Of a DNA stretch of 5,275 nucleotides, positions 1 to 5,275 are shown one piece after another. Origin of the DNA: Clostridia bacterium (GTDB lineage: Bacteria; Bacillota; Clostridia; Christensenellales; Aristaeellaceae). Position 1 is the first letter of the stretch; each line of letters opens with the position of its first letter. Below the pieces are notes generated by a model, which was not told the DNA's origin, made no database searches, and was given only the letters and a program-made list of their open reading frames with translations. A program made the translations under genes and the position numbers. The stretch spans positions 1 through 5,275 of the forward strand of contig JAFZLE010000281.1 of the NCBI GenBank assembly GCA_017551645.1, given 5' to 3'.

Positions 1-569
1 CCGCTCCTCAGATTGAAGCGGCGGATCTGCATCTGGGACAGATACACGTCCCTGCTGCCGGGCAGGCAGTTGTCCGCCCGCAGAAAGCCGTATCCGTCGG
101 GCATTATCTCCAGTACACCGCGGCCCTCGCCCCAGTCTCCGGCGGGAGCTTCCGGGTTTTTTGAGGAGGTATCAGCATCGTCCTGGGAAACGGCGGAAGC
201 GATCTCTTCCGCGTCCTCCGGTTCAGGTCCGGACTCGCTGACAGGAACGGTCTCCTCCATGGCGGGCGCCGTATCGGCGGGCGTTTCGCAGACGGGGTCT
301 GCCGGCTTGTCCCCGCGTTTGGTCTGTTTGCGGGAACGCGCCTTTTTGCAGGGCTCGGAAGCTTCCTGCGCGGAGGCCTGCTCTTCAGGTTCAGCTGCCG
401 GAGCTTCGTTTACGGGCGGTTCCTCCTGCGCCTGCTTTGCTTCCCTCGCCGTGATTATAAGCTCGATGATTTTGGCTTTTGCGGCGCCGGAAGGTATTTT
501 TATGCCCTCCTGCTTGGCGATCTGCTTTAATTGCACGCCGGTTTTTCCATACAGATAACTGTTATCCAT
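1..569 (-). CDS. rho: Transcription termination factor Rho, N-terminal part (3' end outside window)
   Basis: Rho is the hexameric RNA-dependent ATPase/helicase that ends transcription of untranslated RNA in the cytoplasm. The visible 189 codons give three parts. Residues 1-42 resemble the Rho_N helical domain ([20 protein letters not shown]). Residues about 43-147 form a low-complexity linker rich in Ala, Glu, Pro and Ser, with a basic patch at 75-86 ([12 protein letters not shown]). From residue 150 the cold-shock-like RNA-binding domain begins with [14 protein letters not shown] and continues through [15 protein letters not shown], a strongly Rho-specific signature. The ATPase core with its Walker motifs lies beyond the window edge. 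The ATG at 569-567 is preceded by GGAGGA at 578-573, a close spacing of 3-4 nt, and no better start is seen. The gene follows rpsU after a 192-nt gap. The frame is open to the edge with no sign of decay. The identification is secure; the linker makes the protein longer than Rho of E. coli or B. subtilis. Confidence 0.95.
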   Translation of the reverse strand, partial: MDNSYLYGKTGVQLKQIAKQEGIKIPSGAAKAKIIELIITAREAKQAQEEPPVNEAPAAEPEEQASAQEASEPCKKARSRKQTKRGDKPADPVCETPADTAPAMEETVPVSESGPEPEDAEEIASAVSQDDADTSSKNPEAPAGDWGEGRGVLEIMPDGYGFLRADNCLPGSRDVYLSQMQIRRFNLRS

Positions 570-638
570 TTGTCCTCCGTGTGTGGCAAAACAAGAATTG
601 GGAGATTTGAATAATATAGGAAATACATGAACAGACCT

Positions 639-659
639 GCCGGAAAAACACTTTCCGGC
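639..659 (-). promoter_or_regulatory. Perfect 8-bp hairpin upstream of rho
   Basis: GCCGGAAA at 639-646 and TTTCCGGC at 652-659 are exact inverse complements separated by 5 nt, giving a stable GC-capped stem-loop about 70 nt before the rho start codon. No run of T follows it on either strand, so it does not look like an intrinsic terminator. It could be part of a rho mRNA leader, a protein-binding dyad, or chance. Autoregulation of rho through its leader is known in other bacteria; a role here is inference only. Confidence 0.45.
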
Positions 660-712
660 GGAAACAAACGCTGAAAAATCGGAAAAATCGGATGTTCGGG
701 AATTGTTACCCC

Positions 713-750
713 AAAAGACGCGCCCCTTCACATATATATGTAAAGGGGCA
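713..750 (-). terminator. Probable intrinsic terminator of rpsU
   Basis: Positions 722-749 form an inverted repeat of 14 bp per arm. The only non-Watson-Crick position (729/742) becomes a G-U wobble in minus-strand RNA but a mismatch in plus-strand RNA, which points to minus-strand transcription. The GC-rich base (GCCCC/GGGGC) sits outside and an AT-rich ACATATATATGT palindrome forms the tip. A short T tract on the minus strand (716-713) follows after about 5 nt. It begins 12 nt after the rpsU stop codon. The T tract is weak, so termination may be only partial. Confidence 0.6.
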
Positions 751-761
751 TAAGAAAAGAA

Positions 762-935
762 TCAGTACTTACGCTTACGGGCGGCCTCAGCCTTCTTCTT
801 GCGCTTTACGCTGGGCTTTTCGTAATGCTCACGCTTCCTGGCCTCGGCAAGGATGCCGCTTCTGGCGGTGAGCCGCTTAAATCTTCTCAGCGCGCTTTCC
901 AGAGACTCATTCTCGTGTACACGGATTTCAGACAT
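762..935 (-). CDS. rpsU: 30S ribosomal protein S21
   Basis: S21 is a small basic protein of the 30S ribosomal subunit that sits near the 3' end of 16S rRNA and takes part in initiation. The 57-residue product begins [20 protein letters not shown], includes the family signature [15 protein letters not shown] and ends in the basic tail AARKRKY; length and sequence fit Firmicutes S21 closely. The frame is open upstream to an ATG at 1031, but I chose the ATG at 935-933. It gives the standard N-terminus, has GGAGG at 947-943 with a 7-nt spacer, and lies downstream of a strong promoter whose -35 box covers the 1031 ATG, so the longer form would not be on that transcript. The gene is 140 nt from hit, has its own promoter and is followed by a terminator hairpin, so it can form a monocistronic unit while still receiving read-through from the dnaJ operon. 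Confidence 0.96.
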   Translation of the reverse strand: MSEIRVHENESLESALRRFKRLTARSGILAEARKREHYEKPSVKRKKKAEAARKRKY

Positions 936-1002
936 TGTTTTCCCTCCCCTCGCTTTCAGGTTGCACCGTTTGCAGGTAAAGCATGGGGTGCGATACTTGG
1001 GT
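936..1002 (-). promoter_or_regulatory. rpsU 5' leader with weak stem-loop and strong ribosome binding site
   Basis: From the promoter at 1003-1031 the expected start of transcription is near 996, leaving a leader of roughly 60 nt. Within it, GCACC (991-987) can pair with GGTGC (967-963), and two more GC pairs are possible inside across a 4x4 internal loop, giving a modest stem-loop. The ribosome binding site GGAGG at 947-943 lies outside this stem. The leader may be only a spacer; no known riboswitch or S21-binding element is recognised. Confidence 0.35.
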
Positions 1003-1031
1003 ATTATAACCGAACACGCGCCTTTCGTCAA
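1003..1031 (-). promoter_or_regulatory. Near-consensus sigma-A promoter driving rpsU
   Basis: On the minus strand a -35 box TTGACG (1031-1026, five of six matches) is followed after exactly 17 nt by a perfect -10 box TATAAT (1008-1003). It sits between hit and rpsU, and the predicted transcription start near 996 is about 60 nt upstream of the rpsU ATG. This is the only strong promoter I could see in the window's noncoding stretches. Confidence 0.88.
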
Positions 1032-1075
1032 GTGTCCGGAAGTTTAAGCTTTTGCAAACGGATGTTATATTTGGT

Positions 1076-1417
1076 TTACCCCATGCGGTCGGACAGTTCT
1101 TCGCCGCCCAGTATGTGCACGTGGGTGTGGCGTACGCTCTGCCGGGCATCGGCGCCCGTGTTGGTGATCAGCCTGAAGCCGTTTTTCAGCCCCAGCTGCT
1201 CCGCCACGAGGCAGGCCGTTTTGAGCATTTTCCCCGCCAGGGCGGGATCTTTCTTTGAAAGCTCCGCCATATCGGCATAATGCTCCCTGGGAATTATCAG
1301 CGCGTGGACCTTCGCCTGGGGATTGATATCCAGAAAGGAGTAGAACTTTTCGTCCTCGTACACCTTTGTGGACGGTATCTCTCCCGCCGCGATCTTGCAA
1401 AACAGACAACCGTTCAT
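1076..1417 (-). CDS. HIT-family (histidine triad) nucleotide-binding protein, HinT-like
   Basis: HinT-type proteins are small cytoplasmic hydrolases that act on nucleoside phosphoramidates and acylated AMP. The 113-residue length is typical. The N-terminus has CLFCKIAAGEIPS, with the C4xxC7 pair seen in zinc-binding members. The middle has FLDINPQAKVHALIIPREH, and the C-terminal triad HTHVH occupies H97, H99 and H101, H99 being the expected nucleophile, followed by ILGG. Two usually small or conserved positions differ: the residue before QSV is Arg (ARQSV), and LGG is followed by Glu, where Arg is common. The ATG lies 4 nt past the mtaB stop, with an AGAGG site at 1430-1426 inside the mtaB end (8-nt spacer), so translation is probably coupled. 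No clear terminator follows the TAA. The family is certain; the physiological substrate is unknown. Confidence 0.93.
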   Translation of the reverse strand: MNGCLFCKIAAGEIPSTKVYEDEKFYSFLDINPQAKVHALIIPREHYADMAELSKKDPALAGKMLKTACLVAEQLGLKNGFRLITNTGADARQSVRHTHVHILGGEELSDRMG

Positions 1418-1421
1418 CTCA

Positions 1422-2702
1422 TCAACCTCTCTCGGTCAGTTTTCCGTACATCAGGGTCCCCTCGGCCCTTTCGAGCCTTACGGTCTTTATCTCTCCCGGC
1501 AACGCGTCGGCTCTTACCCTCACGTAGCTGCCCGAGTAGCCCTCGCACTCGTGTTCCCCGGTTCGGGTCTCAAACAGCACTTCCGCCTCGCTGCCTTCAA
1601 TGGATTTGACGTAGTTTTCTTCCAGCTTGTTCCCTATCTCTATCAGCCGCCTCGCCCGGTCGCGCTTGACCGTTTCGCTCAGCTGCCCGGGCAGGCTGTC
1701 CGCACGGGTGCCCCTGCGCCTGGAATACGGGAATACATGCAGGCGGGACAGCCGCGCCGTCCTGACAAACCCGCAGGTCTCGGCGAATTCGTCTTCGGTC
1801 TCGCCGGGGAACCCGGTTATCACGTCGGTGGTCACCGCGCACAGCGGGAACGCTTCCCTCAAACGCCCGCAGGCTTCCAGGTATTCCTGAGCAGTATACC
1901 GCCGGTTCATGCGCTTAAGCACCGCGTCGCTGCCGCTTTGCAGCGAGAGATGGAACTGGGGGCACAGCCCCCTTATCTGTTTTAAGCCTTCCACGAACTC
2001 AGGAGTGATGCCCTTGGGCTCCAGCGAGCCCAGCCGCACGCGGCCTATCTCATCGGATACCAGCTTCACGGCGTCCAGCAGGCTTTCCCCCGTGTCCTTT
2101 CCGTAGGACATCAGGTGTATGCCGGTAATGACCGCCTCTTTATAGCCCGCCAGTTTCAGGCGCCCGGCTTCTTCCCTCACGTCGCCCAGCCTCATGGAGC
2201 GCACCGGCCCCCGGGCGTAAGGGATGATACAGTATGAGCAGAACCTGTCGCAGCCCTCCTGTATCTTCATGGCGGCGCGGGTGCGTCCCTCCTGGCAGGT
2301 GGTGGACAAAGGCTCGAAAGGGATCCCCTTAAGGCTCACCGTGGCGTCCAGAGGGCCGGTTTGGGTCAATGCCTCGCGGTACAGCTCCACCACTTTGGAA
2401 CGGTTCGCCGCGCCGATTATCAGCTTGACGCCTTCCAGCGCCACGCTTCCGGGGCTAATCTGGCTCAAACAGCCCGCGGCGATGATATCGGCGTCCGGAT
2501 GCTCGCGGTGCACCCTGCGTATCAGTTTCAGGCTTTTATGGTCCCCCGTGCCGGTGACGGTGCAGGTGTTGATAAGGTACACATCCGCGTCCGAATCGAA
2601 GTCCGCGTACTCATATCCAGCTCTTTGGAACTGTTCCAGCATGGCCTGGGTGTCGTAGGCGTTGACCTTGCAGCCCAGTGTCACGGCGGCTATCCTGGGC
2701 AT
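1422..2702 (-). CDS. mtaB: tRNA t6A37 methylthiotransferase MtaB (radical SAM)
   Basis: MtaB converts t6A to ms2t6A at position 37 of ANN-decoding tRNAs, using two iron-sulfur clusters and S-adenosylmethionine. The 426-residue product has the three-domain layout of the family. The N-terminal UPF0004 domain carries cluster cysteines C11 (LGCKVN), C47 (NTCTVT) and C78 (AAGCLSQ). The radical SAM domain has the CxxxCxxC triad at C151, C155 and C158 (GCDRFCSYCIIPYARG), and later TGIHLMSYGKD and FHLSLQSGSD. A C-terminal TRAM-like RNA-binding domain spans roughly residues 365-425. The LGCKVN and CSYCIIPYARG forms favour MtaB over MiaB or RimO. I chose ATG at 2702, which forms a TGATG overlap with the rsmE stop and has GGGGTGAT just upstream; a GTG one codon earlier (2705) is possible but too close to that site. 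No key residue is missing. Confidence 0.95.
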   Translation of the reverse strand: MPRIAAVTLGCKVNAYDTQAMLEQFQRAGYEYADFDSDADVYLINTCTVTGTGDHKSLKLIRRVHREHPDADIIAAGCLSQISPGSVALEGVKLIIGAANRSKVVELYREALTQTGPLDATVSLKGIPFEPLSTTCQEGRTRAAMKIQEGCDRFCSYCIIPYARGPVRSMRLGDVREEAGRLKLAGYKEAVITGIHLMSYGKDTGESLLDAVKLVSDEIGRVRLGSLEPKGITPEFVEGLKQIRGLCPQFHLSLQSGSDAVLKRMNRRYTAQEYLEACGRLREAFPLCAVTTDVITGFPGETEDEFAETCGFVRTARLSRLHVFPYSRRRGTRADSLPGQLSETVKRDRARRLIEIGNKLEENYVKSIEGSEAEVLFETRTGEHECEGYSGSYVRVRADALPGEIKTVRLERAEGTLMYGKLTERG

Positions 2703-3433
2703 CACATATCACCCCACAGCGCCAGTATCTCGGCGGAAGCGGCTATGGCGGCAGTCTCCGCCCTGAGTATCCGCTTGCCCAGCGTGAGCGGGCACGCGCC
2801 GGCGCATATCAGCGCTTCCATTTCCTTTTCGCTTATGCCGCCCTCGGGGCCTATCACGCAGGCCAGGTCGTTAAATTCGGGCTGCTGCCTAAATACGTCC
2901 AGCAGCCGGACGTCCCTCGCATTTTCCCAAAACACGAAACACTTTTGGTGCCTCGAGACCTTTTCGCACAGCGACGGGAAATCCAGCGGATCTGTGATCT
3001 CCATTTCCCGCGTCCTGCCGCACTGCTTGAGCGCTTCCTTCGCGATCCTGCGGGGGCGTTCCAGCTTTTTCGCGGCGTCGGCAGGGGCAATCTGCATGAC
3101 CGAGCGCTCCATGCGCACGGGTACCAGCCGGCTTACGCCTATTTCGGTGAGTTTTTGGGCGATCAGCTCCAGCTTTTCACCCTTGACCAGTCCCATGTAA
3201 ACGGTAAGCTCCACGGGCGCCTCGGTGGAAGGCAGCGGCGCATCCAGCTCGATGCCGACTTCGCGGCCATTTACCCTGAGCGTGCCACGCCAGGCACGGC
3301 CCTGCCCGTCCATGGCCTCGACTTCGTCGCCGTCGGACAGCCTGAGCACCTTGAGCGCGTGCCTGGCTTCATCCTGAGACAGCGTCGCGAAGGCTCCGTT
3401 TATGTCTTGCGCGGAAAGTAAGAACCTGTGCAT
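2702..3433 (-). CDS. rsmE: 16S rRNA (uracil-1498-N3)-methyltransferase RsmE
   Basis: RsmE adds a methyl group from S-adenosylmethionine to N3 of U1498 in 16S rRNA, within assembled 30S subunits. At 243 residues it has the usual family length. Residues 1 to about 70 form the PUA-like RNA-binding domain. The rest is the SPOUT trefoil-knot domain, with KLTEIGVSRLVPV at 94-106, the cofactor-binding IGPEGGISEKE from 194 and LGKRILRAETAAIAA from 218, all diagnostic of RsmE. The helix usually containing RW before the EA motif reads RPRRIAKEALKQCGR, a mild departure. The ATG is separated from the prmA TAA by a single base, and no good ribosome binding site precedes it, so expression probably depends on ribosomes finishing prmA. 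Its stop codon overlaps the mtaB start. Confidence 0.95.
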   Translation of the reverse strand: MHRFLLSAQDINGAFATLSQDEARHALKVLRLSDGDEVEAMDGQGRAWRGTLRVNGREVGIELDAPLPSTEAPVELTVYMGLVKGEKLELIAQKLTEIGVSRLVPVRMERSVMQIAPADAAKKLERPRRIAKEALKQCGRTREMEITDPLDFPSLCEKVSRHQKCFVFWENARDVRLLDVFRQQPEFNDLACVIGPEGGISEKEMEALICAGACPLTLGKRILRAETAAIAASAEILALWGDM

Positions 3434-3434
3434 T

Positions 3435-4373
3435 TTACCGGCAGGCGATAGCGGTCCACTCGCCCTCGTGGCGCACGTCCAGAGACTCGAAGCCGGCGGT
3501 TTTGAGCGCGTCTATGGTCTCGTCTTCCCTCTCCCGGGCGATGCCGGAACAGATGAACACGCCGTTGGCGTTCAGGTGCCTTTTCGCGTCCGCGGCGATA
3601 AAGATTATCACGTCAGCTATAATATTCGCGCTTATCAGATCCGCCGTCACGTCCGCCTTCTCGAACAGGTCCCCGCAGGCGCAGGATATCCTGTCCTCAA
3701 GACCGTTTATCTTCACGTTCTCGGCGGCGACCCTGGCGGCCATGGGATCTATGTCGCTGGCCAGCACACTTTTCGCGCCCATGAGCGCGGCGGTCATGGC
3801 CAGTATGCCCGTGCCGGTGCCTATGTCCAGCGCCGTCATGCCGGGCTTTATGTACTCTTCTATCAGCGCAACGCACATACGGGTGGTCTCGTGGGTGCCC
3901 GTGCCGAAAGCCATGCCCGGGTCGATGGTGATGACCTTGTCCCCTTCATCCGGGGAATAGCTTTCCCAGCCGGGGCAGATGACGATGTGCCTGCCCAGGC
4001 GGAAGGGCTTGTAGCTCTTTTTCCAGCTCTCCGCCCAGTCCTCTTCGTCAATATCGTCAAACTTCAGCTCCAGCTTGCCCATATCGACTTCGGGAGCAAG
4101 CGGGCGCAGGGATGCCAGGCGCGCCTTTATGTTCGCCACCGTGTCCTTTATGCGCTCGTCCTCGGGGTAGTAGCCCGACACCTTCACGTCGTCCCCTATC
4201 CTGCGGGCGATATCCTCGTCGATTATATCCCACTGGCCCTCGGGGCGCTGGTTGAGCGCCACGTCGTTCTTGTCCTCTATCATGACGCCCGCGCTGCCCT
4301 CGCTTATCAGCAGCTGGCTGATTATGTCGCTGGCGAGGGTGGTGGTGAGCACGGTCAGTTTAAGCCATTTCAT
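3435..4373 (-). CDS. prmA: Ribosomal protein L11 methyltransferase PrmA
   Basis: PrmA trimethylates lysines and the N-terminus of ribosomal protein L11, using S-adenosylmethionine. The 312-residue length is typical. Residues 1 to about 100 form the L11-recognition domain; the catalytic Rossmann domain follows. Visible motifs are WAESWKKSYKPFRLG (113-127), DPGMAFGTGTHETT (151-164, family-specific), glycine-rich motif I LDIGTGTGIL (182-191), the acidic loop SDIDP (206-210) and NIIADVI (250-256), the counterpart of the usual NLLADVI. The ATG overlaps the dnaJ TGA by one base (TGATG). A strong AAAGGAGG lies at 4394-4387 but 13 nt from the ATG, longer than usual, and these bases also encode the conserved DnaJ C-terminus. 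Coupling to dnaJ translation is therefore likely. The dnaJ-prmA-rsmE neighbourhood is well known in Firmicutes and supports the call. Confidence 0.96.
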   Translation of the reverse strand: MKWLKLTVLTTTLASDIISQLLISEGSAGVMIEDKNDVALNQRPEGQWDIIDEDIARRIGDDVKVSGYYPEDERIKDTVANIKARLASLRPLAPEVDMGKLELKFDDIDEEDWAESWKKSYKPFRLGRHIVICPGWESYSPDEGDKVITIDPGMAFGTGTHETTRMCVALIEEYIKPGMTALDIGTGTGILAMTAALMGAKSVLASDIDPMAARVAAENVKINGLEDRISCACGDLFEKADVTADLISANIIADVIIFIAADAKRHLNANGVFICSGIAREREDETIDALKTAGFESLDVRHEGEWTAIACR

Positions 4374-5275
4374 CAGCCGCCGAAGGCCTCCTTTATCTTT
4401 TCAAGAAAGGACTTTTTCTTTTCGTATTCCCGTCCGGTGGTGGAATCCTCAAATGCCCGCAGCTTGGCTTTCTGGGTCTCGTTAAGCTTCTTGGGCACCT
4501 CCACCTGCGCGGTAAAGTATAGATCGCCCTTTGCGTTGGAACGCACGTAGGGTATGCCCATGCCTTTCAGCTTGAACCTTTCCCCGGGCTGTGTGCCCTC
4601 GGGAATGGTGTACTTGACGGGTTTTTCCAGGGTGGGCACGTCTATCTCCGCCCCCAGCGCCGCCTGGGCGAAGGTCACGGGGATGTCAACGAATATATCC
4701 TGCCCGCTGCGGGTGAACAGCTTGTGGGGCTTTATGCTTATCACCAGCTGCAGGTCGCCCGCCGGTCCGCCGTTCTCGCCCGCGTTGCCCTGGCCGTGAA
4801 TATTCACCACGTTGCCCGCGTCCACACCGGCGGGAATGTTCACGCTCCTGCGGCGGGTAGTGCGTATCTTGCCGTTGCCGCCGCACTTGGTGCAGGGATC
4901 GGATATCGTCTGCCCCCTGCCCCGGCAGGCGGAGCACTCGGTCCTGCGCTGCACGCGGCCGAAGGCGGTATTGCTTATCACGGTCTCCACGCCCGTGCCC
5001 TTGCAGCGTGTGCAGGTCTGGGGCTTGGTGCCCGCCTTGCAGCCGCTGCCGCCGCACACGTCGCACACTTCCACACGGGACAGGTTTATCTCCTTTTGGC
5101 AGCCCTTGGCAGCCTCCTCAAAGGTGAGGCTCAGGTTCATGCGGATGTCGTCGCCCTGCATGGGCACGTTCCTGCGGGCACCGCCGGCGGCTCCGCCCGT
5201 GAACATGTTGAACAGGTCGTCCAGCCCGCCGAAACCAAACCCGCTGCCAAAGCCCGAAGAGAAGCCGACAAAGCC
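4373..5275 (-). CDS. dnaJ: Chaperone DnaJ (Hsp40, class A), missing its N-terminal J-domain at the window edge
   Basis: DnaJ delivers unfolded clients to DnaK and stimulates its ATPase. The 300 codons in the window begin in the Gly/Phe-rich linker (GFVGFSSGFGSGFGFGG). Next comes the start of the client-binding domain (LSLTFEEAAKGCQKEI). The zinc-finger region has all four CxxCxGxG repeats: CDVCGGSG, CTRCKGTG, CSACRGRG and CTKCGGNG, at fragment residues 71, 88, 114 and 128. The C-terminal beta domains follow, ending KKKSFLEKIKEAFGG. About 75-85 residues, including the J-domain with its HPD motif, lie beyond 5275, judged from the usual length of 375-385. The frame is open to the edge, so the Met at 5206 is internal and not the start. 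The four intact zinc repeats distinguish it from CbpA-type proteins. It is the first visible gene of the operon; its promoter is outside the window. Confidence 0.98.
   Translation of the reverse strand, partial: GFVGFSSGFGSGFGFGGLDDLFNMFTGGAAGGARRNVPMQGDDIRMNLSLTFEEAAKGCQKEINLSRVEVCDVCGGSGCKAGTKPQTCTRCKGTGVETVISNTAFGRVQRRTECSACRGRGQTISDPCTKCGGNGKIRTTRRRSVNIPAGVDAGNVVNIHGQGNAGENGGPAGDLQLVISIKPHKLFTRSGQDIFVDIPVTFAQAALGAEIDVPTLEKPVKYTIPEGTQPGERFKLKGMGIPYVRSNAKGDLYFTAQVEVPKKLNETQKAKLRAFEDSTTGREYEKKKSFLEKIKEAFGG
4387..4394 (-). promoter_or_regulatory. Ribosome binding site for prmA inside the dnaJ 3' end
   Basis: AAAGGAGG is a near-perfect anti-16S match, 13 nt upstream of the prmA ATG and within the last codons of dnaJ. 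The 13-nt spacing is long; a small GCC-TTC-GGC fold in the spacer might shorten it. Since it also encodes the Lys-Glu of the common DnaJ ending KEAFGG, its sequence may be kept partly for protein reasons. Confidence 0.5.

Larger units (their letters stand above)
570..761 (-). other. Noncoding gap between rpsU and rho; probable rho leader region
   Basis: This 192-nt stretch holds no credible gene on either strand. Reading on the minus strand it contains the rpsU terminator hairpin (722-749), a 9-bp direct tandem repeat (673-681 and 682-690, GAAAAATCG on the plus strand), an 8-bp perfect hairpin (639-659), an AT-rich box at 618-611 (TATATTAT) that could serve as a -10 element, and the rho ribosome binding site (578-573). 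No -35 box matches at 16-18 nt from the AT-rich box, so the rho promoter is not settled. Either rho has a poorly conserved promoter here or it is expressed by read-through from rpsU. Confidence 0.7.

Noticed and set aside
13..558. Long plus-strand open frame of 181 codons
   Set aside because: It lies opposite the rho coding sequence, mostly its low-complexity linker, and has Ser/Ala-rich composition with no family resemblance; the minus-strand frame is clearly Rho.
611..618. TATATTAT as a rho promoter -10 box
   Set aside because: No -35 match occurs at 16-18 nt and no TG extension precedes it, so it is mentioned only as a possibility in the gap description.
639..659. Hairpin upstream of rho as an intrinsic terminator
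   Set aside because: No T-rich tail follows it on either strand.
673..690. 9-bp tandem repeat as the start of a CRISPR or larger repeat array
   Set aside because: There are only two adjacent copies with no spacers, and no further copies are seen.
928..984. Possible 18-codon leader peptide ([18 protein letters not shown]) overlapping the rpsU start
   Set aside because: Its ATG is only about 12 nt from the expected transcript start and has no ribosome binding site; no regulatory codon run is present.
936..1031. N-terminal extension of rpsU starting at the 1031 ATG (89 residues)
   Set aside because: The extra 32 residues are not part of S21, the ATG lies within the -35 box of the promoter, and a strong ribosome binding site precedes the 935 ATG.
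1422..2702. Assignment of the radical SAM gene as miaB or rimO
   Set aside because: The LGCKVN, CSYCIIPYARG and FHLSLQSGSD forms, together with the dnaJ-prmA-rsmE context, fit MtaB better.
2361..3421. Plus-strand open frames opposite rsmE and the 5' part of mtaB
   Set aside because: They are antisense to two well-conserved enzymes, with no family resemblance or ribosome binding context.
3402..4550. 382-codon plus-strand open frame opposite prmA and the end of dnaJ
   Set aside because: It is antisense to clearly conserved genes, spans a gene junction and has no recognisable domain; it reflects GC-rich codon bias.

Overview
This window is a compact block of housekeeping genes for protein synthesis and folding. 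Every supported gene lies on the minus strand, so transcription runs from high to low coordinates. The order is dnaJ (5' end cut by the window edge), prmA, rsmE, mtaB, a HIT-family hydrolase gene, rpsU, then rho (3' end cut by the window edge). The run dnaJ-prmA-rsmE-mtaB-hit-rpsU is an arrangement known from Firmicutes, especially Clostridia. The S21 sequence and the strong GGAGG-type ribosome binding sites agree with that. GC content looks fairly high for the phylum, so a GC-rich clostridial lineage is my best guess; genus or species cannot be told from this window.

Region by region: 4373-5275 holds the DnaJ chaperone without its J-domain. Positions 1076-4375 hold prmA, rsmE, mtaB and hit. 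The four junctions from dnaJ to hit are a one-base TGATG overlap, a 1-nt gap, a second TGATG overlap and a 4-nt gap, so dnaJ to hit reads as one translationally coupled operon. Positions 936-1075 are noncoding and hold a near-consensus sigma-A promoter (TTGACG, 17 nt, TATAAT) plus a leader for rpsU. rpsU occupies 762-935 and is followed by a hairpin terminator at 713-750. Positions 570-761 are noncoding, with a second hairpin and a short tandem repeat in front of rho (1-569).

Functionally, DnaJ works with DnaK in folding. PrmA methylates ribosomal protein L11, RsmE methylates 16S rRNA, and MtaB methylthiolates t6A37 in tRNA. S21 is a small-subunit protein, and Rho ends transcription when translation fails. 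The common theme is ribosome and tRNA modification tied to protein quality control.

I found no mobile element, CRISPR array, RNA gene, phage gene or defence system. The most interesting points are a disordered insert of about 100 residues in Rho, the independent strong promoter of rpsU, and the structured leader between rpsU and rho. Nothing here looks like a previously undescribed system.
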